64,000 nt of DNA from Roseofilum casamattae BLCC-M143 (GTDB taxonomy: Bacteria > Cyanobacteriota > Cyanobacteriia > Cyanobacteriales > Desertifilaceae). The stretch is from assembly GCF_030068455.1 (NCBI RefSeq), contig NZ_JAQOSQ010000021.1:1-64000 (forward strand), given 5' to 3'. The position numbers and the translations under genes were made by a program. The notes beneath the pieces are model-generated. The model searched no databases, was not told the DNA's origin, and saw only the letters and a list, made by a program, of their open reading frames with translations. Below are positions 55,283-64,000 of this stretch, piece after piece. Each line of letters begins with the position of its first letter. The first letter of the stretch is position 1.

Positions 55283-56086
55283 ATGAATAACTATAATCAG
55301 TATGGAACGGAGCGAGAATGGTGGACTCAGCAATGGCTGGATTTACTCAACTCCTATCGGTTTAAAAAGCGGTTGGAGCGCGGTAGAAATTATGCGCGCG
55401 CAGGCAACGTGCTCTCGATTGAATTTAAAGACCAACGAGTAGTTGCCGTCGTGCAAGGGAGCGATCCGCAACCCTACGAACTCTCCATTTGGTTAGAAGT
55501 ATTCAGTGAGGAAGATTGGGCAAATATTATCGAAACTCTATCCGAAAAAGCCATATACGTCGCCAAACTTCTAGCCGGAGAAATGCCAGATGATATTGAG
55601 TCCGTGTTTGCAGCGAATGGATTAAGTTTATTTCCTTTTACTTTAAGCGAAGTGCGATCGCGATGCAGTTGTCCGGATAAAGCCAACCCATGCAAACATA
55701 TCGCCGCCGTTTATTATCTCTTAGGCGATCGCTTCAGCGCCGATCCCTTTGTCCTATTCCAGTTACGCGGTAAAAGCAAAGATAGCATTATTGCAGCACT
55801 GCGAGAAAAGCGAGGTATTGACGAAGAAGCACCCACAACACCTGCTCCCACCGTATCCCCAGTTCCCGTATCCCTCGAACAGTTCTGGAACTACGATCGC
55901 CAGCTCGAATCATCTCTCGTCGTCATCGCGCCTCCCCCCAGTTCCGAGACCATCTTAGACGTACTCGGCCCCATTGTAGGCGATCGCTCTCGAGCCGCCG
56001 AATCAAAAGCGATCGCCGGTTATCTGAAAGCGCTATATCAGCAAGTCAGTCAAGAAGCTACTATAGCAGGATTGCGATCGGAATAA
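55283..56086 (+). CDS. SWIM zinc-finger protein, SNF2 partner
   Basis: 267 residues with the SWIM motif CSCPDKANPCKHIAAVYYLL (CxC...CxH) near residues 132-151, preceded by the N-terminal region WWTQQWLDLLNSYRFKKRLE typical of these partners, and a proline-rich stretch (TTPAPTVSPVPVS) before the C-terminal helices. SWIM proteins beside SNF2 helicases are thought to help target DNA or protein. Probably one operon with the helicase. Confidence 0.9.
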   Translation: MNNYNQYGTEREWWTQQWLDLLNSYRFKKRLERGRNYARAGNVLSIEFKDQRVVAVVQGSDPQPYELSIWLEVFSEEDWANIIETLSEKAIYVAKLLAGEMPDDIESVFAANGLSLFPFTLSEVRSRCSCPDKANPCKHIAAVYYLLGDRFSADPFVLFQLRGKSKDSIIAALREKRGIDEEAPTTPAPTVSPVPVSLEQFWNYDRQLESSLVVIAPPPSSETILDVLGPIVGDRSRAAESKAIAGYLKALYQQVSQEATIAGLRSE

Positions 56087-56299
56087 CTATTGAAAGTCGG
56101 TTATTATGGGGTAGGAACACTCAAAAGCTTCAGCGAGAAGGTTACGAATCTCAGTACGGGAAAGTGTTGTATCTGACGCAACCGTTGCTTGTCTTAACTC
56201 TGCTATTTTCTCTGACCTATCGAATTCATGTTGCAGAACACCATTGTTAAAGACAAGTTCAATAACTTGTTGATATTTCCAGGGAAGTTGGAAATCCAT
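56087..56299 (-). CDS. Small hypothetical protein
   Basis: 70 residues from ATG 56299 (MDFQLPWKYQQVIELVF); seven upstream codons to 56320 are less likely. Mixed helical character, no motif recognised. It abuts, tail to tail with no gap, the SWIM gene's stop, and is divergent from the M16 peptidase gene downstream. The tight convergence is the only context clue. Confidence 0.45.
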   Translation of the reverse strand: MDFQLPWKYQQVIELVFNNGVLQHEFDRSEKIAELRQATVASDTTLSRTEIRNLLAEAFECSYPIITDFQ

Positions 56300-56423
56300 A
56301 TCGAATCCCTCAGCTAACACCTAATCTTCGATCCAGAAGAAGTATTTAGGGCCTTTTAACGATTTGGTAGCCTGAGTAACAAACAAGGAACGCAGAGACC
56401 CATTACAGTACCAGTACCTCTTC

Positions 56424-57734
56424 TTGACTGTCAAACGATTGGCACAACTACTCTCCTTCCCCCACTTTCCAGCTCGCCAAATTGAGCTAGACAACGGACT
56501 CACTCTAGTTCACCAACAGATGTCCGCTACCCCCACTGTTGTGGCAGATGTTTGGGTGGCAGCCGGTGCCTTACAAGAACCGGATGAGTCTCCTGGGTTG
56601 GCTCATTTTCTGGAACATATGGTGTTCAAAGGGACTGACCGTATTGCTCCTGGAATATTTGATTTGGCTATTGAAAACCGAGGCGGCGTGAGTAATGCAG
56701 CAACGAGCTATGATTATACCCATTTTTATATCAACACGGCTGTTCCTCATATTGGCGAAACCCTACCCTATCTAGCCGATATTTTATTACATCCAGCCAT
56801 TCCCCAAGAAGAGTTCGAGCAAGAGCGAGAGGTCGTGCTCTCAGAAATTCGCCACACTGAAGACGATCCAGACTGGTTGGGACTCTCGACCTTGCTCCAG
56901 GAATTATATCCCCATCATGCTTACGGCCGCTCGGTATTGGGCACCCAAACTCAAGTGCTGAGCCATACGCCAGAGCAGATGCACCAGTTTCATCGTAACT
57001 GCTACCGACCGGAAAAGATTACTGTGGCTATGGTCGGAGATATTAGCGAACGGGATGCGATCGATCTGGTAAACAAAAGTTTTGTTGATTTAGAGCAAAG
57101 TCCTTCAGCAGCGATCGCCTGTTCCCCATCCCAACGGCGAGAAAAGTACGATCCCCTCGCTTTTGCGCCAACAAAAGTGACTCGCAGATCGTTTAAATAC
57201 CCTCGCTTAGAACACGCGCGATTAATAATGGGTTGGTTGGGACCTGGAGTAGATAAACTTCACGATGCTTATGGTTTAGACTTAATCTCAGTTCTGCTGG
57301 CCTGCGGACGAACCTCTCGATTAGTGAAAGAATTAGAAGAGGAGAAAGAGTTAGTCTATGCCATCAGTAGTGATTTTTCGTTGCAGAAGGAGTCGAGTTT
57401 ATTTACGATAACGGCTTGGCTGGCACCTCAGTATTTAGAGGCTGTGGAGGAGATTATCTGCCATCGCATCGCTGCTCTGCACGATCTCCCGCTCTCCAAG
57501 GATGAGTTGCGATCGTGCCAGCGGCAATTATGTAATGACTATGCCTTTTCTACAGAAGTCCCCAGTCAACTAGCGGGGTTGTATGGGTATTACAATACAG
57601 TAGCTGATGCAAAACAAGCGGTGGACTATCCCCGTCGGATTCAAACGTTAACTGCGCGAGATATTCAGCACGTCGCAAGGAACTATCTAAACCCCCAAGG
57701 CTATGTTGCCATCCATCTGCAACCGCTCTGGTAA
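56424..57734 (+). CDS. M16-family zinc peptidase, catalytic subunit
   Basis: 436 residues with zinc motif HFLEH (61-65) and distal glutamate in REVVLSEIRH, then the M16_C domain (LIMGWLGPGVDKLHDAYGLD, ACGRTSRLVKELEEEKELVY). It begins with TTG at 56424; no ATG or Shine-Dalgarno is near, so the start is uncertain. The next gene encodes a second, non-catalytic M16 protein 57 bp on, a typical heterodimer. Confidence 0.88.
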   Translation: MTVKRLAQLLSFPHFPARQIELDNGLTLVHQQMSATPTVVADVWVAAGALQEPDESPGLAHFLEHMVFKGTDRIAPGIFDLAIENRGGVSNAATSYDYTHFYINTAVPHIGETLPYLADILLHPAIPQEEFEQEREVVLSEIRHTEDDPDWLGLSTLLQELYPHHAYGRSVLGTQTQVLSHTPEQMHQFHRNCYRPEKITVAMVGDISERDAIDLVNKSFVDLEQSPSAAIACSPSQRREKYDPLAFAPTKVTRRSFKYPRLEHARLIMGWLGPGVDKLHDAYGLDLISVLLACGRTSRLVKELEEEKELVYAISSDFSLQKESSLFTITAWLAPQYLEAVEEIICHRIAALHDLPLSKDELRSCQRQLCNDYAFSTEVPSQLAGLYGYYNTVADAKQAVDYPRRIQTLTARDIQHVARNYLNPQGYVAIHLQPLW

Positions 57735-57791
57735 TGGTTCGGCTAATACTTGCTTTCTCCTGGGAACACGAACATTTTTAATTGAACTCAT

Positions 57792-59078
57792 ATGATCGCT
57801 GGCATTTCTTCCTCATTAAACGATCGCCATACCCATCGCATTAAACTGAATAATGGAATTGTGTTATTGGTAGTGGAAAATCCTGTAGCTGATATTATTT
57901 CCACTCGTTGCTTTTTACGATGCGGAAGTTATTGCGATCCGCCAGAAAACTCTGGAATAGCTAATTTAGTCTCGGCATTGCTGACGAAAGGTACGCCCAA
58001 TTTTTCCTCGACGGATATTGCCGAGCGAATTGAGTCAGTGGGAGCCAGTTGTGGAGTAGATGTGGCAGCAGATTACTTGTTAGTAAGTTTGAAAACTGTC
58101 TCTGAAGATTTTGCACCATTGTTTGCTTTGCTGGCAGAAATGATGCGATCGCCAACATTTCCTCGCGATCGCATAGAGTTAGAAAAGCGTTTAATTTTGC
58201 AAAGTATTCGCCAAAGCGCCGAGCAACCTTTTTCGGTAGTTTTGAAAGCGTTGCGAGAAGGGATGTATGGCGAACATCCCTATGGAAAATCTACTCTGGG
58301 AACGGAAGAAAGCGTTAAGAATATTACTAAAGAAAATTTACACGAGTTTCACCAAAACTATTTTCGTCCGGATAATTTAGTCATTAGTATTTGCGGGCGC
58401 GCGAGTGTTTCTGATGCTGTAGATTTGGTAGAAAAGAACTTTGGAGATTGGCAAGTTCCCGATAGGACTATTCCGAGACGAAATAGCGCTACCAGAAACC
58501 TCAGTCATGTGGGAGGATTGGCGATCGCGCCCCAAGAAACGCAACAATCCATTGTTATGGTGGGATATCCCGGTGCATCCGTCAACAGCGACGATTATCC
58601 GGCTTTAAAGTTGTTAAATACTTATCTTGGAAATGGGTTATCCAGTCGGTTGTTTGTCGAGTTGCGCGAAAAACGAGGACTCGCTTATGATGTCTCTGCA
58701 TTTTATCCCACTCGCCAAGATCGCTCGATGTTTGTGGCGTATATGGGAACGGCTCCAAGCAATACGGAAATAGCGTTATCTTCTTTAAAAGCAGAGGTAG
58801 CGCGCTTGAGCGATATTTTCCTGAAAGCAGAAGAATTAACTACCAGTAAAAATAAATTGTTGGGTCAATATGCCTTAGGAAAACAAACCAATTCTCAGAT
58901 TGCCCACATTTTAGGATGGTATGAAACGCTTGGTTTAGGAATCGAGTTCGATTTGAAGTTTCAGGAGGCAATTTCATCGGTCACTATTCCCTCGGCACGG
59001 GAAATTGCCGAACGCTATCTAACAACTCCTTATGTAGCGATTACCGGACCGGAAGACGTGGTGAATGCGATCGTTTAG
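57792..59078 (+). CDS. M16-family peptidase-like protein, non-catalytic subunit
   Basis: 428 residues of M16 fold, but at the zinc-motif position it reads GIANLVSALLTKGT, without the HxxEH residues, while the C-terminal R/Y substrate-binding set (SRLFVELREKRGLAYDVSAF) is kept. This is the signature of the inactive partner in two-gene M16 peptidases, where the active site comes from the neighbouring subunit. ATG 57792; AACTCAT before it offers no strong Shine-Dalgarno, so translation may be coupled to the upstream gene. Confidence 0.88.
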   Translation: MIAGISSSLNDRHTHRIKLNNGIVLLVVENPVADIISTRCFLRCGSYCDPPENSGIANLVSALLTKGTPNFSSTDIAERIESVGASCGVDVAADYLLVSLKTVSEDFAPLFALLAEMMRSPTFPRDRIELEKRLILQSIRQSAEQPFSVVLKALREGMYGEHPYGKSTLGTEESVKNITKENLHEFHQNYFRPDNLVISICGRASVSDAVDLVEKNFGDWQVPDRTIPRRNSATRNLSHVGGLAIAPQETQQSIVMVGYPGASVNSDDYPALKLLNTYLGNGLSSRLFVELREKRGLAYDVSAFYPTRQDRSMFVAYMGTAPSNTEIALSSLKAEVARLSDIFLKAEELTTSKNKLLGQYALGKQTNSQIAHILGWYETLGLGIEFDLKFQEAISSVTIPSAREIAERYLTTPYVAITGPEDVVNAIV

Positions 59079-59147
59079 CTCGCATTTGCGATACGTTATT
59101 CTATCTTATCGTATACTTGTTCTATATTGAAGTTTTGAGCGCAGCAG

Positions 59148-59399
59148 ATGGTTACTCGGGTTAAAGGAATTTATCGCCACGGATGGATAGAACTTATCGA
59201 ACCCACCGATGATTGGGTAGAAGGAAGTTCGGTTTTAGTCACTTTTGCCGGAAACAATGAAATTGACTTAGAGGCTGAGGGAATAAATCAGGAGGAAGCA
59301 GGACGTTTACGAGCGAGTCTGGCAGCATTTGCCGAAGATTGGGAGAGTCCGGAAATGAGTGTTTATGACAACTATGACGCAGCAAAAACTAATTGTTAG
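59148..59399 (+). CDS. Antitoxin, AF2212-like (DUF104-type)
   Basis: 83 residues. The N-terminal VKGIYRHGWIELIEPTDDWV and EGSSVLVTF fit the AF2212/DUF104 antitoxin pattern, a beta-hairpin domain; the C-terminal helix (EEAGRLRASLAAFAEDWESP) would wrap the toxin. The stop overlaps the start of the MazF-type toxin gene by about 35 bp, the usual coupling. Confidence 0.75.
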   Translation: MVTRVKGIYRHGWIELIEPTDDWVEGSSVLVTFAGNNEIDLEAEGINQEEAGRLRASLAAFAEDWESPEMSVYDNYDAAKTNC

Positions 59400-59733
59400 T
59401 CGAGGTGATGTGGCCTTAGTACTTTTCCCGAATTCTAATCTGACTTCTGCGAAAACACGGCCCGCTGTAATCGTACAAGCAGATAATTTACAAACGGGTT
59501 TATCGCAGATTATTGTAGCTATGGTGACTAGCCAAATGTTTCGAGCGGGCCATCCCAGTCGGGTGACGGTTTTGCTTAACTCTCCTGTCGGACAGCAGTC
59601 GGGTTTACTCACTGATTCGGTGATTATGACGGATAATTTAGCAACGATATCCCTTTCTGCAATTTATCGTATCATTGGTTCCCTACCGACAGCAGAGATT
59701 AACATCGCATTGAGGCATACATTGGGATTGTAA
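59365..59733 (+). CDS. mazF: MazF/PemK-family mRNA-cleaving toxin
   Basis: About 122 residues with RGDVALVLFPNSNL (GDV start of the MazF fold), KTRPAVIVQAD and a conserved LTDSVIMTDNLATI. MazF toxins are sequence-specific endoribonucleases. The start is either ATG 59365 or ATG 59374, both inside the antitoxin gene; a GTG at 59359 is less likely. Together with the upstream gene it forms a type II toxin-antitoxin operon, not unusual in cyanobacteria. Confidence 0.82.
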   Translation: MTTMTQQKLIVSRGDVALVLFPNSNLTSAKTRPAVIVQADNLQTGLSQIIVAMVTSQMFRAGHPSRVTVLLNSPVGQQSGLLTDSVIMTDNLATISLSAIYRIIGSLPTAEINIALRHTLGL

Positions 59734-59890
59734 TTCGCGAGCGGTTTCGAGGAAAAGCGTGATTTCATTATAGTAAGTACAGGATAACCGAAATGAATTC
59801 TTCTAGCTAAAATTACTCAAATCGCCAAAAATTCTCCAAAGCACAATAAGATAATACCCGTGGTTATCCTTCGATTAGGCCGGATGCTCC

Positions 59891-61549
59891 ATGACCCGAT
59901 TATCACCAGACCAGCGTAACGCCCTCTATACCGTAGAATCGGAACGAGTGGGGATTCATAAATCTATCTTGGCAGCATTGTACGAGCTGCAACAGAAACC
60001 CCAACTCCAGGATGGGGAAATGGGATTGGGAATTTCTCCAGCAAACCGTATTGCGCTGGAGTCGGTGGATGATTTTCTCGGACAGGTAACCTATGGGGCG
60101 AATACGGTGCGATCGCTCACCGATCGCTTAATTGCGCGAGGATGGCAAGGAGACGACCTTTGGGACTCGAAGCTGGGCCATTACAGTCAGAAATTTCTCG
60201 AGGAAATTGGTAAAGGTTACTCGCCAACCCCAGATGACACAAAAGCCGCGCGTTTGGAAGCTTGCGATGGCAAAGCGCTCTATCAAAGCTACGTGCAAGA
60301 TCTCGAAACGGACTATCGACTGGGAAGCTTACCCTCCAATCTTTCCTATCTCGATATTGCCTTACTCTCTCTGGTCGAACGCATTCCGCAATACTATCAA
60401 GGATTGCCACACCAACGGGACGGTTTGCTGGAAGTTTTTCGGATCTGGCGTAACTTTGATACTCGCGAAGAAGCGATCGCAGAATTAACCGATGTTGCTC
60501 CTACTGTGGCGAACTGGGAAGAAACTTATCTCGATCCGCCTTTAGTCGAATTTCTCTCCCGCGTTTCTCCCAACTATCTCGGTTATCCGCATCAGCGGGA
60601 AGCCTTGCTGCGCCTCACCCAACTCTGGCGCAACCTAGATTCTCGAGAAGAAGCGATCGCATCTCTGGAAAAAGATACCTCTCCCGAACCCGCTCTTTTT
60701 TATCTCGACCCCGCTTTAATTGCCTTCAGCGAGCGCGTTCCCCAATACTATCGCGGTCGCGGATACCAGCGCCAAGCCCTCACCGAAGCCTTCCGCATTT
60801 GGCATAAATTACCCTCTCGCACCGCTGCTCTGCTCGATTTGGGTTTTGATGTCAAAACCTTGAAAAGCAACACCGCAGACCCCAATTTACTGGCGAATAC
60901 CGCAGCCCAACTCGATCGCGAACTCCTCTCCTTTATGAAACGAGTTCCCTTTACTTACGCCGAAGTCGAACACGAACGCAATGCCCTCATTCGCATGGTG
61001 CAGATCTGGCGCTCCCTCGACTCGCGAGAAATTGCCATCTATACTCTCTTTGAAGACCTAAAACGGATGAACGGGATGCCGCGCAATAGCGTTGATGCGC
61101 CGCGCCAACCCGGTCCGATTATTTTACCGCCTCGCCCCAGTCGCTGGACTCCCGATAACATTCAACTCCATGCCTCTATTATTCCGGGAGGGTATTTTAC
61201 TTGGGCCGAAGCCATCCACGGAGGCACTCGCATTCCCCCCAACCAAGCAACGGTAAATGCCATCGTGCGCCTGGCCGATTTAGCGCAACAAGCCCGCGAT
61301 CGCATGGGTCGTCCCTTTTACATTACCAGTTGGTATCGTCCCCCCGATATTAACTACCGCGTGGGCGGAGTCTCCAATAGCCGTCACATCGTTGGCGATG
61401 CCATGGATTTTTACTGCGAAGGATTAACCGGAAATCAAATTTACTGGTTTCTCGATCCCTGGTGGCCGGGGGGCTTGGGACGATATAATCGATTTCCCTA
61501 TATCTGTCACATTGACGCGCGCAACTATCGGGCGCGCTGGCTGCGATAA
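59891..61549 (+). CDS. M15-type peptidase with four internal repeats
   Basis: 552 residues. The first about 400 hold one non-repeat N-terminal section and four copies of an about 80-residue helical unit, each with L(D/E)..LL/AF..RVPQYY...  Y/H.QR.AL and a WR.LDSREEAI end. The C-terminal about 140 residues are a peptidase M15A/DUF882-like domain: ITSWYRPPDINYRVGG, SRHIVGDAMDF (zinc His and Asp) and HIDAR (zinc His), active on peptidoglycan peptides. ATG 59891 is taken; no signal peptide is seen. The repeats may bind the wall or another protein. Confidence 0.85.
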   Translation: MTRLSPDQRNALYTVESERVGIHKSILAALYELQQKPQLQDGEMGLGISPANRIALESVDDFLGQVTYGANTVRSLTDRLIARGWQGDDLWDSKLGHYSQKFLEEIGKGYSPTPDDTKAARLEACDGKALYQSYVQDLETDYRLGSLPSNLSYLDIALLSLVERIPQYYQGLPHQRDGLLEVFRIWRNFDTREEAIAELTDVAPTVANWEETYLDPPLVEFLSRVSPNYLGYPHQREALLRLTQLWRNLDSREEAIASLEKDTSPEPALFYLDPALIAFSERVPQYYRGRGYQRQALTEAFRIWHKLPSRTAALLDLGFDVKTLKSNTADPNLLANTAAQLDRELLSFMKRVPFTYAEVEHERNALIRMVQIWRSLDSREIAIYTLFEDLKRMNGMPRNSVDAPRQPGPIILPPRPSRWTPDNIQLHASIIPGGYFTWAEAIHGGTRIPPNQATVNAIVRLADLAQQARDRMGRPFYITSWYRPPDINYRVGGVSNSRHIVGDAMDFYCEGLTGNQIYWFLDPWWPGGLGRYNRFPYICHIDARNYRARWLR

Positions 61550-61771
61550 CCTTGCATTTTGTAAAGTAAGTATTAAGCTAATGGAAACAGTCTGAGTTAC
61601 AATCAATATCCGATTATCTCGCGATCGCAGCCTTTTTCTAGACAAGGATTGCCCCTAGAAAGAAAATGGGTATGCTAGACTGCGATCGATCCTTACAATT
61701 AGGTTCGGAGAAGACGCAATTCTAAAGAACTAAAGCGTACAATCAAAATAGCTCCTCGTCGGCACATGACC
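61550..61771. other. 222-bp spacer with a 7-bp dyad
   Basis: No gene. TTTCTAG (61635-61641) and CTAGAAA (61555+100, i.e. 61655-61661) form a perfect 7-bp dyad with a 13-bp spacer, about 110 bp before the next start. It might be an operator for the downstream membrane protein gene. Confidence 0.3.
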
Positions 61772-62683
61772 ATGCAGCACCGTATCCTTGTTGTCCCACC
61801 TACTCTAGCTCAAGCCCCTGCCAACGCCAAACCGGCGTCCTCATTAGACATTTTAACCATCGTCTTTATGGGGTTTTCTGCCTTGTTGGCGATCGCTCTA
61901 GCTGGAGGAGCATTTTATGCCCGTTCCGAATTGGAGAAAGCGAATAAAAAAATTAAGTTTGAAGACTTCAAGAATAAAGAGTTGCAGAAAAAGCTGAAAT
62001 TAGCCTTGAGTACGATCACTAAGATGGAAACCAATCCGGATTTAGTGCACTCGAGAGAATTTAATCTTGATTATCTGCGGATGCGAATGGATGAAGAAGT
62101 GTTCCATTTTGCCGTGGTTAATCAAATTAAGATGAAAGTGAAAGAGAAAGTAACGGTTGCATTGCGCCCGACTCAAGCCAAGGAAGGAAAGATCGGAGAA
62201 GCGGGAGCAGCATCGGGACGCAAAGTGAGTGAAATCTTTGATGTCACTCACGAAACTGGAGAAGGCGCTAGCGCTCTGAAGCGAGTCTTATTCCGGATTC
62301 AGATTAATATGACTCGCCTGCCAACGCAATCAACCTCGAAAACCAGTCAAGATATCATCGATTGTATAGAAACCTATCTCAGTCCCCATCCCGATCCGAA
62401 CTGGCAACCGGCAATTCAAGGACGATTGGTTAACCTCCATTGGGATCAAAAGGCAAAACCGACTCCTCTATTAGTCTTAGAGCAATTGAATGAAGGTAGT
62501 AATGTGACCTTTAAGATGAAAACCCATGCTCCTTCAGCGTCTCCTTCTACTTCCGGTAAGGCAGCTAAAAAACGAGGTAGCAGTCGTACGAATAGTAAAG
62601 GGCGAGGCAAGAGCGGTAGCGGCGATCGCATCAGTCGTACTGCTGGAAGTCGTTCTCGCTCTCAAGCTCGCCGCTCTAAGTAA
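61772..62683 (+). CDS. Hypothetical single-span membrane protein with basic C-terminal tail
   Basis: 303 residues from ATG 61772 (MQHRILVV); ATG 61766 two codons earlier is also possible. A membrane helix lies near 27-50 (ILTIVFMGFSALLAIALAGG), then a charged coiled coil (ELEKANKKIKFEDFKNKELQ) and a globular domain (VFHFAVVNQIKMKVKEKVTV). The last about 50 residues are rich in S, R, K and G (SRTNSKGRGKSGSGDRI), low complexity and perhaps nucleic-acid or membrane binding. A family of cyanobacterial hypothetical proteins; function unknown. Confidence 0.75.
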   Translation: MQHRILVVPPTLAQAPANAKPASSLDILTIVFMGFSALLAIALAGGAFYARSELEKANKKIKFEDFKNKELQKKLKLALSTITKMETNPDLVHSREFNLDYLRMRMDEEVFHFAVVNQIKMKVKEKVTVALRPTQAKEGKIGEAGAASGRKVSEIFDVTHETGEGASALKRVLFRIQINMTRLPTQSTSKTSQDIIDCIETYLSPHPDPNWQPAIQGRLVNLHWDQKAKPTPLLVLEQLNEGSNVTFKMKTHAPSASPSTSGKAAKKRGSSRTNSKGRGKSGSGDRISRTAGSRSRSQARRSK

Positions 62684-62849
62684 CGAGAACGTAACCGAAG
62701 ATATAGATTATGCGATCGCTTCTTTGTCAGTCTAAAGACCTAATTTAGAGTGGGCTTTGCCGCCTTAAAGCTTTGGTAAGGAGGTATCTCTCCTGATAAA
62801 CTAGGATGTCCCCAATTGCCATATTTCGACGAGACAGCACTACGTCTGC

Positions 62850-64000
62850 ATGACTTATTATATTTCTCCACGATTTCTCCAGAACGTTGCTATTCATATC
62901 AGCAAAAACTTTTTAGACTTACCGCAAGTCCCTGTACCGCTAATTTTGGGGATTCACGGACGTAAAGGACAAGGCAAAACGTTTCAATGCGAACTTGTCT
63001 TTCGGCAAATGGGTGTAGAAGTTATCCATATGTCTGCTGGCGAATTAGAAAGTCCGGATGCGGGAGATCCAGCTCGGTTAATTCGTCTTCGCTATCGAGA
63101 AGCAGCGGAACTAATTAAGGTGCGCGGCAAAATGGTAGTATTGATGATTAATGACTTGGATGCTGGAGCGGGTCGTTTAGACGATCGCACTCAATATACC
63201 GTCAATACGCAATTAGTCCACGGCACGTTAATGAACATTGCCGATCGCCCCACAGACGTGCAACTCCCTGGCAGTTACGATCCTACTCCCCTCCATCGCG
63301 TTCCCATTATCGTCACCGGAAATGACTTTTCCACGCTCTACGATCCGTTGACTCGCGACGGACGCATGAACAAATTTTATTGGGAACCGGATCGCGAAGA
63401 TCAACTGGGAATTATTGGTGGTATTTTTGCTCCCGATGGTATTCCGTCCGAGGATATTGCGCAATTGCTCGATCGCTTTCCTCATCAGCCTATTGACTTT
63501 TTTGCCGTCTTGCGCTCTCGTTTATACGACCGGCAAATTCTGCGCTTAATTGAAACCGTCGGATATGATAAGATTGGCGATCGCTTAGTCAACAGTAAAG
63601 AAAAACCGCCAGAATTTCAAGCGCAACAATGGAGTTTAGCAGACTTAATTTCCATTGGCGAACAACTCGAACAACAGCAGGAATATATTACGTCTTTAAA
63701 CTTAGCGCAAAGCTATAAACGCGATCGCGCGGTACCAACCCAAACCTTTGTTCCTGCTCCTATGGCAACAAGTGCACCAGCACCGGTTAACTCCCTCGCG
63801 CCAGAGATCGCCGAGCAAGTGAAAAATATGCTCGATAGCGGCTATACTCTTGGAGTTGAATATGCTAGTCCCCGGCGGTTTCGTACCGGTTCTTGGAATA
63901 GTGGAGGATGTTTATCGGCAACCACACTACCGGAAGCGATGGAGCAATTATCGGAAATTTTAGGCGATCGCTGCCAAGATTACGTGCGCTTAATTGCGAT
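62850..64000 (+). CDS. rca: Rubisco activase with C-terminal SSUL domain (cut by window edge)
   Basis: The frame from ATG 62850 (MTYYISPRFL) stays open to the window end, 383 codons. The AAA+ domain has the P-loop GRKGQGKT (37-44), Walker B VVLMINDLD, sensor-1-type IIVTGND and RDGRMNKFYW. From about residue 329 comes a Rubisco small-subunit-like (SSUL) domain: YTLGVEYASPRRFRTGSW, then LPEAMEQLSEIL and DYVRLIAI. Activases remove inhibitory sugar phosphates from Rubisco; the SSUL tail in cyanobacteria binds Rubisco and can recruit the protein to carboxysomes. No rbc gene is visible here. The 3' end is missing. Confidence 0.93.
   Translation, partial: MTYYISPRFLQNVAIHISKNFLDLPQVPVPLILGIHGRKGQGKTFQCELVFRQMGVEVIHMSAGELESPDAGDPARLIRLRYREAAELIKVRGKMVVLMINDLDAGAGRLDDRTQYTVNTQLVHGTLMNIADRPTDVQLPGSYDPTPLHRVPIIVTGNDFSTLYDPLTRDGRMNKFYWEPDREDQLGIIGGIFAPDGIPSEDIAQLLDRFPHQPIDFFAVLRSRLYDRQILRLIETVGYDKIGDRLVNSKEKPPEFQAQQWSLADLISIGEQLEQQQEYITSLNLAQSYKRDRAVPTQTFVPAPMATSAPAPVNSLAPEIAEQVKNMLDSGYTLGVEYASPRRFRTGSWNSGGCLSATTLPEAMEQLSEILGDRCQDYVRLIA

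Noticed and set aside
63228-63485. 85-codon minus-strand frame near the window end
   Set aside because: Opposite the AAA+ domain of rca, which is the real gene.
1-64000. CRISPR array or cas genes
   Set aside because: No regularly spaced identical repeats and no Cas motifs were found; the only arrays are protein-coding repeats, the short tract near 49.2 kb and tRNA genes.

Overview
The window is a chromosomal segment of a cyanobacterium, probably a filamentous one. The evidence is the dense scatter of the cyanobacterial HIP1 octamer GCGATCGC on both strands, a photosystem II subunit gene (psb30), a Rubisco activase gene with a Rubisco-small-subunit-like tail, a TxlA/HCF164-type thylakoid thioredoxin, a CrhR-type RNA helicase, XisI relics and several cyanobacteria-only hypothetical proteins. 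The genus cannot be fixed from the sequence.

Layout. 1-2.2 kb: the end of an IS630-family transposase, convergent with a two-gene ATPase/TOPRIM-like operon that looks like an anti-phage module. 2.3-4.5 kb: era and pfkA, divergent. 4.5-5.6 kb: an Rpn-family nuclease abutting a truncated xisI. 5.7-9.2 kb: a very large secreted RTX-type repeat protein. 9.3-11.7 kb: an unrecognised membrane protein and a small helix-turn-helix-like protein. 12.1-15.9 kb: a STAND NTPase with 14 WD40 repeats, followed by a second xisI relic. 16-25 kb: hydrolase, gatA, M61 peptidase, Crp-family regulator, rimO, crhR and a membrane protein. 25-35 kb: a Cache sensor kinase, small membrane proteins, a fused PabB-PabC, a two-component pair with a polyacidic sensor loop and a class I lysyl-tRNA synthetase. 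35-48 kb: SpoIID/LytB protein, DUF1400 hydrolase, DHH phosphoesterase, prs, txlA, M16 and M20 hydrolases, psb30, cysteine-cluster protein, methyltransferase and a UbiH-type hydroxylase.

48.9-50.5 kb is the most unusual stretch. On the minus strand a near-consensus sigma-70 promoter with a perfect match to the cyanobacterial LexA box precedes a tight array of tRNA-like genes: one canonical tRNA-Asn and three aberrant ones. The array is interrupted by an unrecognised 209-codon coiled-coil-like gene. This reads as one SOS-type operon and may be of phage or plasmid origin.

50.6-64 kb: a cNMP-binding/EAL phosphodiesterase, a SNF2 helicase with its SWIM-domain partner, a catalytic plus non-catalytic M16 peptidase pair, a MazF-type toxin-antitoxin module, an M15 peptidase with internal repeats, a basic-tailed membrane protein and the 5' part of rca, which runs off the window.

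Most of the window is ordinary core genome. The accessory parts are 0-2.2 kb, 4.5-16 kb, the Uma2 relic at 34.9 kb, the tRNA locus and the toxin-antitoxin pair.
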